The notes beneath the pieces are model-generated. The model was not told the DNA's origin. It did no database searches and saw nothing but the letters and a program-made list of their open reading frames with translations. Shown here one piece after another: positions 43,151 through 55,979 of a stretch of 64,000 bases of DNA; positions within the stretch are counted from its first letter, which is position 1; the number at the start of each line of letters is the position of its first letter. This stretch comes from Moringa oleifera (lineage: Eukaryota; Streptophyta; Magnoliopsida; Brassicales; Moringaceae). Made by a program: the position numbers and the translations under genes. The DNA is taken from NCBI GenBank assembly GCA_021397835.1, contig JAJFZO010000896.1, forward strand, positions 6,674,501 through 6,738,500. The letters run 5' to 3'.

Positions 43151-44844
43151 TAGAATCAGATTGAGATGTATTATGAAAAGTAAAAGGGAGATGAACCAAT
43201 AGACCATAAACTAACATCTATATTTATAAATTTATTTTTTTCATCATTAGTAAGAGAAAAACTAATACTATCATGACATGCTATTTTTATAAATATTTAA
43301 TTTTAAATAAAAATATAAAAAAAATTAAATATTCAGCTAAAGTGTTAATTGAATATTAAAAAGAGTTGATTAGTGAACTTGAGAGATTGAACAAAATAAA
43401 TAGAGTTCGTGAGATAAAATATGAAAGAATTTGAGAGAGATATTAAGAAGATTTAATAGTATGAAATGTAAAGAGAATGTTATTAGTAGTTGTTATTAGT
43501 GATAAATTAAAAGAGATGAGATATTTATAGGAGAATGCTTTTTCCACTTGTTACTCACACATTTCTTACGTTACTCAAATACAAATTTTTAATGATATAA
43601 TGTATATGTGATTCATGTAAATATAAGACCTAAACCTTACACCTATTATCTACCATCATCTTGTAACAAGAAAGATTTTGTCATGCTATGCATGCTTTGA
43701 TTTGATTTGAAAATTAAGAGAGGATAAGAGGTATCATAACAGGTTTAAAAATATCCTGAAGTGAAATTATGAAGTTCAAAATTGGCTTTACTAACTTTGC
43801 TTAATTTTAAAAGAAAATAATGAAAATGAAAAGGAGTCGCCACCAATTCTTTTTACAATGCAATTGATCACCGAGTTAAAATTTATTTTTGATGAACCTT
43901 ATTAAAGAAAGAAAAATGAAAATAAACAAAAAAAAAGGCTATTGGTTTGTTTTTTAAAGATGAGGATTTGCGAGTCAGTTACGCGTGAGAAAGAGTTAAC
44001 ATCCTTATAGTGTCCAAGAATTGGTACTAATTAAAAATAGATTTTTTCAGCATTGAAAATATTTTAAGATTTAATAATGATTCCCATTCTAGTAATATAA
44101 TTACATGAAAATCACATAAGAGTTTCAAGATTTAAGCATCATTCTACATTTTCACTCAAAACATGTTTTAAAAGGATGTCATATCTAGCCATCGCTTGAC
44201 AATCAATTCTTTAAAATATATTTTTATGCAATTTATGATGGAGTCTCAAATTTAATCATCTCTTGAATCACTAACTCCAAAATCCAAAATCATTTTATGT
44301 GTTTAAGGATATAAGAATTCATCCATCTTTGTCTTCTTGATCTCCAAAATTCGTTTTCAAAAACATGCACAAGTTAGTTATCACTATTAAAGCAAATTGA
44401 AAGAACTTATAATGAAAAAAAGAAAATTAGAAATGTACTATCGAAAACATTTCTAATTGATTAGTGTTTCTTTTTTTCCCCCTTCATTCTTTTATCTTTA
44501 CTTAATTTTTTAGTCTAATTAATATTGCAAAGAAAGGCATTCAAGAAAAACTATGCCAGTATTTCTTGGTACAAATAATTGTTCTAAAATTATAGAGAAA
44601 TGCAAGAACAAATTCAATACCTAAAATTTGAAGACAACTTCTACTAATCAATTGCAACACCATTGAAAAAAAATTAATTTACAATCATCTACTTCAATGA
44701 TTATAAGAATTAAAAAAGAAAAGAAAATTACTTAGAATAATGCAAAACCTTAATAGAGTGATTCCAAAGCTGTTTGTTAAGACTTCCTCGATTTTGTTCA
44801 TAACCAATTATGAGCTAGGTAACTCTATTTATAAGGGTGCATAC

Positions 44845-44995
44845 TTGTAATTTCTAATTGATGTGAGATCATCACTTATATATATTGGGGTTTGATGGCA
44901 TAAATTTGTGGTTTTTAATTGATGTAGGATCATTACTTATATATATTAGGGCTTGCTGGCACAAATTTGTTTCTTTCTAATTGATACGGGATCAG
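44845..44995. repeat. 61-bp tandem repeat, about 2.5 copies
   Basis: Units start at 44845, 44906 and 44967 (exactly 61 bp apart). Each reads TTGT...T(T/C)TAATTGATG(T/C)...GGATCAT.ACTTATATATATT.GGG.TTG.TGGCA.AAAT, with roughly 85 percent identity. The third copy is cut after GGATCAG. Confidence 0.85.
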
Positions 44996-45209
44996 CAAAA
45001 TGCATATCAATGCTGGATATAACAAAAGAGGATCTGCCATTGATGTGATTTGAATCTTTACTTACGACACATAACTTGTAGTAGAGTCTCTTGCTTTTCA
45101 ACACCAAAGCTCAAACGAAAGAGTTATCCGTAAAATACAATAGTAGTGTAGTTGATCACTTTATCTCATTATCACAAAAGTTCTACCCTAATTTTCTATC
45201 TAATGCTAT

Positions 45210-45330
45210 CCGAATCTTTAAAGACTTAAAAACTTCGAAGTTCTAAATTTATATCTTGTCTTTCTAGAGCATCTTTAGTTACTTTAGTTAAAGTTCAGAT
45301 GAAGAAGTTACGCTTAAAATGTTACAACTA
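45210..45330 (+). repeat. Dispersed repeat, copy 1 of 2
   Basis: AATCTTTAAAGACTTAAAA.CTT.GAAGTT, then ATCTTTA.T.ACTT, then CAGATGAAGAAGTTA recurs in the same order and orientation at about 48550-48670. The copies are 3.3 kb apart and flank the CACTA transposase remnant. Confidence 0.7.
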
Positions 45331-46623
45331 AGCAGCTTGTCACTCTATCTCATGAGCATCACATAACTTTGACGTTAATTTGCTGTCCAATGTAGTTCGA
45401 ATGAAAAGAACCTAACTTTATATATATATATATTAGCATCTATCCCATCAAATTATATCATATCATGTCATATCTCTATGGAGGATTATCATTTTTTTTT
45501 TCATACAAATGCCATAAACATGTAGCCTTCGAAGCATGTTTCATATGAAAAAATTTGACAATTGTGCATTATACGAGTAACTTAATTTACAAAACTAATA
45601 GAAGTTTTCTTTTACCTCGCATATCTTAACCTTCTCACCATATATACATGAATATAAAACTCCTCAATAGTACTAAGTGTACAAAAGTGCTCAAGATGAG
45701 AGAATGTAGAAGAAGATAGGCTATTAACTTGCACTCCATATGGTTTTTAGGGTTCGTTGAGGATTTTACTATTTAAAAATTTATTTGTGATTTAGTGAAT
45801 TACAGTTCAATAAATATAAATATATAAAAACAACTAATTATACTAAACATATTATCCATACCACAAGTTACTGCTAAAGATATTATTCTTACATGTCAAA
45901 GATCAAGTATAAATAGATATATGCAACTGATATGCAATTTTATTTTCTTTTAATATTATGGCTAACAAGATACAAATGCTTCGAAGATTCTATATGAATA
46001 TATTGATCCAATCATAATTATATCCATGTATTTTTCTATCATAGGCTTGTGACTAAAAAAATCGATTTCGTATCATCGACCTTTTGTTAATATAGTATTC
46101 CATGTCATATATGAAATTGCATGGCTTATCAAATAAATTATAACTTGGTTATTTTTATTCATTTATGCAAGTACTCGTCTAGTAAGTCCAACACAGTTTT
46201 AAATGTTCAAAAACAATTCAAGGCACCAATCCACTTGATAACTTAAACATACAAACTCTTTTTGTATATTCAACCGTATAATTTATTTATATTTACTTCT
46301 TGTAGCTTTAGAAGTTTTAGTCTCCATGTGAACTTTCTCTTTCTTGTCTTTCTTCACCTTATAATTATCTTATAAATATGTAAGATATACTATTATGATA
46401 TTTGCAAGCATAATCATGCATGACAGGCGAAATTTCGTTGCATTTTACTTTAGTTAGTTCTCATCTTGCATATGCTCGAGAAGATGGTGAATTATGTAAA
46501 AATTATGTACGTTTTAATTTTTTTTTATTAGCTTTGTGGTGTATTATCATGTTTTTTTTATTGATTATTAATATGTTGTGGATATGTTGATGTTGACTAT
46601 ATGTTCTTTTGTTTGCAGATTTG

Positions 46624-47608
46624 ATGGATCTTTCTAGACACTCAAGTGATGGCTCTCAAGGACTTAAAAAATGAGGCATAGCAAGGAAGCCTAAAACACT
46701 TAAGAGTTGTGCTTCTGGTGTGAAGCTCACAGTTAAGGTAAATGGTAACGATCAGCCTGTTAGGAGGAATAATACCCATTTTGAGGAGGTACGTGTTTTA
46801 GTCTATTGCAAACAAATAGAGAAACTTTAATACTAATCTTATGTTGAAGCATATATTTCCTTATGTGGATAACTTCAAATTCTTGAGGTTTTCACTTAAA
46901 GAATATAAAAGTGTCATAAATCTTAAGGTGTGGTAGGACTTTATAAACTCTTGCCTATTATAGAGTTTTAGGTATAACTTTATAATAGTGAATATATTTA
47001 TTTGATCATTTTTTAAAAATATTAATGTGTATTTGTATTATAAAAAATTCAAAAAAAAGAAAAAACAAAAAAACAAAAGAATGTGTATAACCACCGTCTT
47101 ACCAAAAAGGGGTTTGTAGGGTTGGAGAGAAAAATTATAAGTTATTTTTCATTTTTTTATGTTAACGATTATTATTTATTATTAAATTTTAACTTATTCA
47201 CTTTTCATATTATTGATGGAAATACGTATTCGTAGCGATGAACAAATTGATCATGTTACACTATGGAAAGCATAATGATAGAATAAAAAAGGAGAATATA
47301 TAAATGAAGCCAGTCGATAGTGTGCTGAGAGGATTTTAAGTATCATATTAGTTCTCATTATTATTTATTTTGTTTAAATTTTAGTTTCATGATGATTGAT
47401 TCATTTTATTATAATTTTGTAGGATGAGTTGATGATGAAGAGCACACAAGATAGATTTACACCTTTGGGTCCAGAAGATGTAATCATGAAAGCTCTTGGT
47501 ATAGTTCTATTGAAACTGTTATTACAAACCCATTTTTAATGACAGTTTTTATAGAATTGTCATTAAAAGTCATTTTAACTATCAGTAAAGTTCATATTTA
47601 TAATAGTG
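46624..47608 (+). pseudogene. Plant transposase (Ptta/En/Spm, CACTA) remnant with 3' terminus
   Basis: On the + strand in disrupted frames: an N-terminal piece after ATG 46624 (GVKLTVKVNGNDQPVRR, like the family's x-NxxGQPVG motif), then IRSDEQIDHVTLWKA...NKKGEYINEASR...AERI at about 47220-47340, then DRFTPLGPEDVIMKALG at about 47450-47500. This is the order of the plant transposase family with ELW-x-x-AH, KKNG, EA and ALG-x-EH-x-G motifs. Stops interrupt it. Beyond it, subterminal short repeats (AATGACAGTTTTTATAGAATTGTCATTAAAAG region) end in ...ATAATAGTG at 47608, the CACTA 3' terminus. The 5' end was not found. Confidence 0.65.
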
Positions 47609-48459
47609 TTTATTTTTTTTTATGCATAATTGATTTATCACTTCATATTCCTTATACTGAAATGAATCATTTAGATATAAGCTAAATTTGCTCATCAAGT
47701 CTATCTAAGTTGATCACTTCACTAAATTTCATTTTTTTTTTTGTAGAATAACCTTTATTTTCAACCTTAGTAATCAAGCTAGTTCTTTTGATTTAACCAA
47801 ACTGTTTTGCAATCATTCAGTTCAGCTCTTTATCTAAATTTTATATTTTAGATTTTATATTTTATTAAATTTAAATTTTAAACCTATAAAAATTGTCTCA
47901 AATTGCTATCCTTAAAATAAGGTACTTTTATATTCTTCAACAAATCTCTAACCTTAATCTTTATACATCGCTCAAAAATCACGTCTTCGCTCATTATATA
48001 GATTAATTAGTCACAAAGAGGATAAAAATAAAAAGTTATTATAAAAACTTTAACTTATTTTACTTACCTCGAAGTTAATCCAAATCACTCTAACTTAATT
48101 CTTCAACTCGCTTGTTTTTAGTTCTCTTCTTTTTTGATCTTTCTCTCCTTTGAATTTCATATAAAAAAAGTGTAGCTAGAGAGGTTTTATTCAATTTGTA
48201 GCAATATGTTTTTTAAGGAAGAAGAAGGGTTGGTACATATAAGGTTTTGTAAACCAGCTAAATGTCTTAGTCTCATGCATCCACTTTGTCTTATTGTCTT
48301 TTAGTTCTTATAAAATTTCAATTTACTTCTTATAACTTATGCAATAACATATCTAGCACACCTTTAAGTATTGGAAATAATCTTTTAAAATTCATGTGAC
48401 TTCCAAATTGCAATTTTCAATAAGCATCAAGTGCATAATTTACACATTTAAACGCATAT

Positions 48460-48461
<2 letters not shown>

Positions 48462-48492
<31 letters not shown>
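48462..48492. repeat. (AT)n microsatellite
   Basis: About 15 uninterrupted AT dinucleotides. Confidence 0.95.
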
Positions 48493-48493
<1 letters not shown>

Positions 48494-48549
48494 CTATATG
48501 TGTGCCTATAATCTTAGTATGTGAGTGTCGTGAGAGTAGAGATATTATA

Positions 48550-48670
48550 ACTCAAATCTTTAAAGACTTAAAACTTTGAAGTTGTACATTTGTTTCTTAT
48601 CTATGTAAAGTATCTTTAATCGCTTCAATTAGACATTAGATGAAGAAGTTAAGCTCAAAGTTCTATAAGT
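48550..48670 (+). repeat. Dispersed repeat, copy 2 of 2
   Basis: Partner of 45210-45330 with the same orientation and motif order (AATCTTTAAAGACTTAAAACTT, GAAGTT, TAGATGAAGAAGTTA). The homology does not clearly extend beyond it. Confidence 0.7.
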
Positions 48671-49299
48671 AGATTGCAAGAGAGAAAGACCACATTTTAG
48701 ATAAAAATTCAAGCCCAAGTCAAATAGGATCTAGGTCAAACTTAACCCTTGGTCAAATTAGACAAGGTCAGATCTGACCCAAGTCAGATTAACTAGGGTA
48801 AGACCTGATATAGGTCCAATTAGACAGGCCCTTTTTTTTTTTTTTAAAATTCCTTATTTTAAGCTAGGATAAACCCAAACTTGTATCATACAGAGTTGAT
48901 CCCTCATTCTAACGCTTTTATTCCAAAAAAATTAATTCTAATCTCTTGATTCTTTCTTAAGGATAAAATTAAGTATATACATGTGCCCTTTTTTACCCAT
49001 TTCTCAAAATCAGAAATGGGACAAAGATAAAAGATACTCGAATTTGCTTTTGGAATAAGGATAAACTCATTATTTTCTATTGGTTGATGCCTTTTAATAG
49101 CTAAATTCTAATCCCTTTTTGAGCTTTAAGCGAATGTCTCTTTAATCTCTTCATCCTTTTTATTACTCTATTCAAACTACACGTTTCTTTTCCTCCCTGT
49201 TTTCTTTTTGAATTTTTTTTTACCTTTTTTATTTTTATTATTCCTTTTTATTTTTAATAGAATATAGTTTAATGGCAAAAAAATTTGATTTCTTTCAAA

Positions 49300-49870
49300 A
49301 ATCTTCCATTTATATGAGTTACTACTCGTCCTATGATGGAATATATTACTTTAAAAAATTGAAAAAGCGTAACCTCTTGATGGAAAATTCCTCATCACTT
49401 AATGACTTAAGACTTTGAAATTTAAAACTAAAAACTCATTTTTTTAATGATGTTCCTTATCATCTGATAAAGAATTCAAAATACTCTACCTCTTGATGAA
49501 ATATAACTTGTCATCCAATGGCTTGATTATTCCTCATCGCTCGGTGGCTTGGAATTTTTTGAAAAATAAAAGGACTAAACATGACCTGTTTCTCGACAAT
49601 GTGACCTTGACAAAATGTTCCTCATCAATTAATTTTTTTGATAACGGAGTAAAACTCGTCACTGAGACTCATCAACTGATTTTTTTGATGATGAAATGAA
49701 ACTTAAAATAAATCTCATTTTCTATTTTTCTCATGATGGAATGAACTCGTTATTAATTTCTTTTATGATGGAATGAAGCTCAAAATGAAACTCATCATTG
49801 ACTTTTCTGATGATTAATGTTTCTAAAAACTTTACTTATTGATGGAATGAAACTTTAAGAAACCTGAAAG
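49300..49870. repeat. Degenerate minisatellite, left of the CACTA foldback
   Basis: Imperfect repeats of TGATGGAAT(G/A)AA.CT..., often with CTCTTGATGG or CTCATCA(T/A) between them, spaced irregularly at about 30-60 bp. The overlapping reading frame at 49493 is a by-product. Confidence 0.6.
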
Positions 49871-49875
49871 AGTTA

Positions 49876-50478
49876 CACTATAAGAAAACAAAAATATTTT
49901 TACGAAAAATTCCAATGAAAATAATATTTGTGAGAAAATCAGCATTTTCTCACGAAATATTGCAACGAAAATAATAATTGGTGAGAATTTTAAATTTCAA
50001 GGGAAATTCCAACAAAAATTGACATTTGAAAAAGGTATTCCATTGTAAATACCTTGAGAAACTCGAAAAAAAATATTTGTGATTTATTTTTATTAAAGAT
50101 AAAATAAAATTTTAAAATTTTATTTTTTAAAAAATTTTGAAATTTTGAAAATTTTTCAACGGAAAATACCGTGAGAATCTTGATTGTATATTTTTAATAG
50201 AAAGTTTCCTTAAGAATCATTTTTTTTTATTTTTTACGATAATTTTTTTCAAAATAGATAATTTTCTAATGAAAATTTCATTGGAATATGAATTATAAAA
50301 TTCTTACAGTATATTTCGTAAGAAATTATGTATATAAAATATTAATTTTTTAAAATAAAATTAGTATACGATATTTAAAGAAAATTCTTGAGAAAATAGC
50401 GGAAGGAATATGTATTACACAATAAATATTGTAATTATTGTATAACCACAATTATTAATTATAAGAATGATATATACA

Positions 50479-50523
<45 letters not shown>

Positions 50524-53500
50524 ACTAGAAAATTTTGACTTACATGTATAAAAAGTTATATTTAGTTGGATAATATATATTTGATATTTTAATTAAAAAA
50601 TACACTTGTAAAATAATTAAAGAATAATTTATTAAATCTTGTTAAATTATTGATAAATTTAAAATTTTTTAAATTTTTTTAACATAATATGTCACAAATT
50701 TATGGTATGGTACGATGGATGAGTAGTAATGATGATTTGAATTGCATTCAATTTAATTTTAATTAATTATATTTTACAACAGTACAAAGTCTTATAAATT
50801 ATGATTAAGTGAAAATCAAATTAATTTAAATCCACAACAATATGTGTTGTGTGAATGATTATAGCAAATTAATTATGTTTAGTATAAAAGAATATATTTA
50901 CAGTTGTTTGTAAGTTAAGTTGTAAGAGATTAACTATATATACATTGAATTGTTTTGTCTAAAAAATTTGTGAACATGTGTTAACAATGTATAGTAGATA
51001 TGATTTAAATATTGTTAAAAGAAATATTTATGTAATAAAGTAAGTTATGAATTTAAATTATTTAAATTGGATGTACAAAGTAAAAGATATAAATGTTATT
51101 TGTGATATAAATTAAGTGTATGAAGATTCCAACATAATATTTCGTAAGAAAATATCGTCAGAATAACATTAAAAATAAGAATATTCTAACGGTATTTATT
51201 ATTAGAATATTTCATTGAAATTATAATATAAAATGATATAAATTGGGATTATGAAGATTTCAATGGAATATTTCATAAGAATATACCGTTGGGATAACAT
51301 TAAAAATAAGAATATTCTAATAGTATTTATTGTTGGAATATTTCGTTGGAATTATAATATAAAACGATGTCTTTTTGGTCGGACATATAAGATCTTATTT
51401 AAGAGAGTTAGGGTTTTTATCTTTACACATAACCAACTCTTCCTTCTTTATAGTTGTTGAAAGGTGAAAGGTGGGTTTTTCATCTCGGACTAGATTTCTT
51501 CATCTAAGGTTAGTTTCTCCTTTTTTTTTCCCCCCTTTTTCTTTCTCTTTCATTGTATAGTGTCGAGATTGAGAAATTTGAGGCGCACAATTATTATTTC
51601 GGTGTCTTTAGGTCTTAGGATTAAACGATTTTTGAGGATGTCACGAGTTTCATCTTCATCAAATTTTAAGGGTTTTAGATGTCGGCATAACAACTTAGGG
51701 TATTTTAAGGTTTTAGCACAAAAAGTTTAAGATGTTCTTCATGTTTAAGCACATCAATTTAGGAGATTTTTTTGGTTTCAATTAAATAACATATATAAAA
51801 TTTTTGAAAATTTTGGGTTTTCGCATAACAATTTTAGGGATTTAACATGAAATTATTATGGGTTCTTCGATTTTATATACATGAAATTTAAGGGTTTTTG
51901 GTTTGTGGTATGGTAATTGTCTCAATTTTAGGTTTTTGGTTTCATGTATAAATTTCTCTAAGTATTCTTCAGGTTTAAGCACATCAATTTTGGGTTGTTG
52001 GAAGAGAGAGAAAGAGAAAGAAAGGGAGAAAAAAAAGAAGAGAAATCTGATTAGAAATGGAAAACCCACCCTTCACCCTTGGGCTCTTACAAAAGAAGGA
52101 AAAGTTGGTTATGTGTAAAGATAAAAACTCTAACTCTCCTAGATAAGATCTTATATATCCAAGCAAAACGATGTCATTTTATGTTATAATTCTAATGAAA
52201 TATTGCAATAATAAATACCGTTAGAATATTCATACATTTTAATGTTATTTCAACAGTATATTCTTTTGGAATATTTCATTGAAATCTTCATAATCCCAAT
52301 TTACATAATTTTATATTATAATTTCAATGAAATATTCTAATAATAAATGCCGTTAGAATATTCTTTTGTTCTAATGTTATTCCAACGGTATTTTCTTATG
52401 GAATATTATGCTGGAAACTTCATGCACCTAATTTATATTACAAATAACATTCATATCTTTTACTTTATACATCAAATTTAAATAATTTAAATTTATAACT
52501 TACTTTATAACATAAAATATTTCTTTTAACAATATTTAAATCATATGTACTATACATTGTTAACACATGTTCACAAATCTCTTAGACAAAATAATTCAAT
52601 GTATATATAGTAAATTTCTTACAAACTTATAAACAATTGCATATATATTCTTTTATGCTAAACATAATTAATTTGTTATAATCATTCACATAACACATAT
52701 TATTATAGAAAAAAATTAATTTGATTTTCATTTTACTGAATAATAATTTATAAGACTTTGTACTATTATAAAACATAATTAATTAAAATTAAATTGAATG
52801 CAATTCAAATTATCATTACTACTCATTCATCTCACCATACCATAAATTTGTGACATATTATGTTAACAAAATTTAAAATTTTTTAAATTTATCAATAATT
52901 TAACAAAATTTAATAACTTATTCTTCGATTATTTTACAAGTTTTTTATTAAAAATTTCAAATATATATTATCCAACTAAATATAACTTTTTATACATGTA
53001 AGTCCAAATTTTTCAATAAACATATATATATATATATATCATTCTTATAATTAATAATTGTAGTTATACAATAATTATAATATTTAAATATTATGAAAAT
53101 TATTATTTTATAATATTTATTAATTTTTTATTAAATTAATTTGAATTATTATTTTGAATTAAAAATCGCAATTATATCTTATCAAAATGACATACAATTT
53201 TTATATATATTTCAAACCTTCTCATTAGATACATATATGTATATATATCATTTTTTTAAGGGAGACTTAATTAATAATGTAAGTATAAAATAGTTATAAT
53301 GCTAAAATATTATGAAACTACAATTTCAAAATTTTTTAATCTTTACATATTATAGAAAAAATTTAACATTTTAATTTTTCCTTCCTATTGTGAACAAGAT
53401 TACAATGAAATTCAATATTCAGAATTCTACGGGAAATTTCGTTAGAATCTTATTCGTAAAACAATTTTATTTTAAAATAACATTCCCGCCTAATTTATAT

Positions 53501-54150
53501 ATTTTGAATTTGAAAAGTTTTTATACATTCTTATGGATCATTCTGCAAGAAAATTGTGATTTTTTCAAAATTCTCATAAAAATTTTTAAAAAAATGTGTA
53601 ATACATATTCCTTCTGTTATTTCTTCAAAAATTTTCTTTAAATATCATATACTAATTTTATTTAAAAAAATTAATATTTTATATACCTAATTTCTCATGG
53701 AATATGTTGCAAGAATTTTATAATTCATATTCCAACGAAATTGTCGTTAGAAAACTATTTATTTAAAAAAATTTATCATAAAAAATTAAAAGAATTGATT
53801 CTTATGAAAACTTTATGTTGAAAATATACAATCAAGATTCTCACATTATTTTGCATTTAAAACTTTTCAAAATTTCAAATTTTTTTAAAAATAAAATTTT
53901 AAAATTTTATCATTTTTTATCTTTAATAAAAATAAATCACAAATATTTTTTTCAAGTTTTTCAAGTTATTTACAATGAAATGTTCCAAAACCTTTTTTCA
54001 AATGTCATATTTTGCTGGAATTTTCCTTGAAATTTAAAATTCTCACTAATTATTATTTTTGTTGCAATATTCCATGAGAAAATGCTAATTTTCTCACAAA
54101 TATTATTTCCATTGGAATTTTTCGTAAAATACTTTTGTTTTCTTATAGTG
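49876..54150. mobile_element. CACTA-ended long inverted repeat (4.3-kb foldback)
   Basis: Both ends read CACTATAAGAAAACAAAA (the right end inverted). The inverted homology runs inward almost to the centre, to about 51560 on the left and about 51985 on the right, leaving a loop of about 430 bp. The right arm is about 500 bp longer because 53090-53595 has no counterpart on the left. Each arm carries a 131-bp tandem duplication (units at about 51120 and 51251 on the left, mirrored at 52190-52430). The inner arms contain GAGAGTTAGGGTTTTTATC and a CT-rich tract that resemble a plant 5' leader. Flanks are TTA and TCA, a 3-bp duplication with one mismatch. No transposase is present, so it is non-autonomous. 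Confidence 0.85.
50479..50520. repeat. (TG)n(TA)n microsatellite in the left foldback arm
   Basis: A short TG run followed by about 15 TA units. The mirrored position in the right arm (about 53016-53039) holds only a shorter AT run. Confidence 0.9.
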
Positions 54151-54159
54151 TCATAACTA

Positions 54160-55200
54160 TAACATTTTCAATAGAAGTTTCTTATCCTATGGTCCAAAAG
54201 GGAAAAAAAAAAAAAAAAGAGTTGTATCCAACAGTGTTCAAAAGGTTCCATGTCCCATGGCCCTAATTGAAAACTTTTGTATTGCACAAATCTAAAAAGG
54301 TACCATATCTCATGACCTTAATTGAAAATTTTGAATCCCATGAATCTTTTGGAAAAGTTTTATTGCACATCAATTCTAAAATGTTTTATCTCTTGACGGT
54401 TATAAAAGATTTCGTCTTTCGACGGCTCCAAAAGGTTTTATATCCCATGGATCTAAAAGGTTCCATCTTGTAATGGTTTTGAAATGTTTTGTCTCATAAT
54501 GGGTTTGAAATGTTTTGTCTCTTGATGGTTTTTGAAAGGTTGTATCTCTCGAAGATTCTAAAAAGCTCTGTCTCGCAATGGTTCTGAAAGATTTTGTCTC
54601 TCCATAGTTCTAAGCGGTTTTGTATTTAACGGTTCTGACAAGGTTTCTTCTCTTAATGGTTAATAAGGTTCCATCTCCCAATAATTCTAAAATGGTTTTA
54701 TCTATCAAATGTCCTAATTTATCCAATGTATTAGCAATTCTAAGAGATTCCATCTCTCAATGATTCTAAAAGATTTTGTCTCTCGATGGTTCTAACTAGG
54801 TTTCGTACCCTATGATCCTAATGTTTGCCAAAAAAAAAAAAAACTAAAAGTATCATTTTTTGACGATCTTAACATTTAGGAAAAACTAAAGGTATTATCT
54901 TTCGATGATTCTAATATTTGCAGAAAGATAGAGGTATCATCTTCCAATGATGCTAATATTTGCAACAAACTAAATTTATCATCTTTAGGTGATCCTCACA
55001 TTTGAGAAATAAATTGAGGTATCATCTCTTGATGGTCCTAACATTTACAAAAAACCTAAAGGTATCATCTCTACACAAGCCTAACATTTAGGAAATATTA
55101 AATTGTCATCTCTTGAAGATCCCAATGATTGGAAAAAACCAAAGATATCATCTTTTGACGATCCTAATGATTGAGAAAACTAAACGTATCAGGGTTTGCT
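54160..55200. repeat. Two abutting degenerate minisatellites, right of the CACTA foldback
   Basis: From about 54240 to 54820: units like GGTTTTGTCTCTCGATGGTTCTAAAA, about 27-32 bp apart, many copies, 70-80 percent alike by eye. From about 54830 to 55200: units like AAACTAAAGGTATCATCTTTCGATGATCCTAACATTTG, about 40-60 bp apart. The CTCTTGATGG core also occurs in the array left of the foldback. The frame at 54267 is a by-product of the repeats. Confidence 0.75.
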
Positions 55201-55979
55201 AAGTGTATTGCATGATAGAGCTTAAGGATGCCAAACATAAGTCATGTGAAGCAAGCATATGAATTTAGGCTAAAGCATATGATAAGGACATTGAAGCCCA
55301 TGAAACGAAGGAAAATGAAAGACCAAGTAAGTACTCTAGAAGGTCGAAGAACCACTGCAACAAAAATAATATTAATTTACACTAAATAGTTCATAATTTT
55401 AATAATAACTGTGAATAAAAGAAGATTAATTCATAGTTGTAATAAAACTGTGAACAAAATAGACCTTTATTCACAGTTGTGACAAAACTGTGAATAAAAG
55501 TCATTCTTGTTCATAGTTATATACATAATTGTGAACAAAAGCAAATTATATTCACAGTTTTATTGTAACTATGAACAAAAGTGGTTTAACAAAGCATTTT
55601 ATTCACAGTTACAAGAAACTATGAATAAAAATACAAACCTTTCACCGTTATGGTTATAACTGGAAATAAATGTCCTACCTTATCACTCTTTTTCTCCACT
55701 TGCTTAGGTAGTAAACATTAGGTATGAAATGCACTATGAAGAGAGCCTCCTAGGGTTTTAAATCTGATAAACCAAACATTCGACCTTAACTATTTGCAAT
55801 GAAGGAATTAAAAGTGTGGTTTTGCTTACTTTTGGGTTCTATATCTGGCAAGTTAAATCTCGTCTTTGTCCTGATAAGTTTAATCCTTTCTCCCAAAATT
55901 ATGTACTTGTCCTCTTTGTTAAAATGCAAAAATTCTAGTTCTTTTATTTGTTTTTTTTAGTTTCTTTATTTTTAAGCCC

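Larger units (their letters stand above)
43151..46619. other. Repeat-rich intergenic DNA
   Basis: Around 43844-44050, the string GGAGTCGCCACCAATTC followed by GAGTCAGTTACGCGTGAGA resembles a repeat common in eudicot intergenic DNA, possibly LTR-retrotransposon derived. A 61-bp tandem repeat lies at 44845-44995, and a segment at 45210-45330 recurs at 48550-48670 (both listed). I see no gene. Confidence 0.5.
47609..49300. other. Repeat-rich intergenic DNA
   Basis: It contains an (AT)n run at 48462-48492, the second dispersed repeat at 48550-48670, and a short tandem-like tract at 48700-48830 built on AA(G/A)TCAGAT / AAGTCAAATTAGA variants. No supportable gene was seen. Confidence 0.5.

Noticed and set aside
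44845..44995. CRISPR-like spaced repeat
   Set aside because: The 61-bp units are contiguous and the genome is a plant; it is a tandem repeat.
53390..54030. Frames of 71-83 residues in the right foldback arm
   Set aside because: AT-rich Phe/Ile/Lys/Asn composition, no domain, within a non-coding transposon arm.
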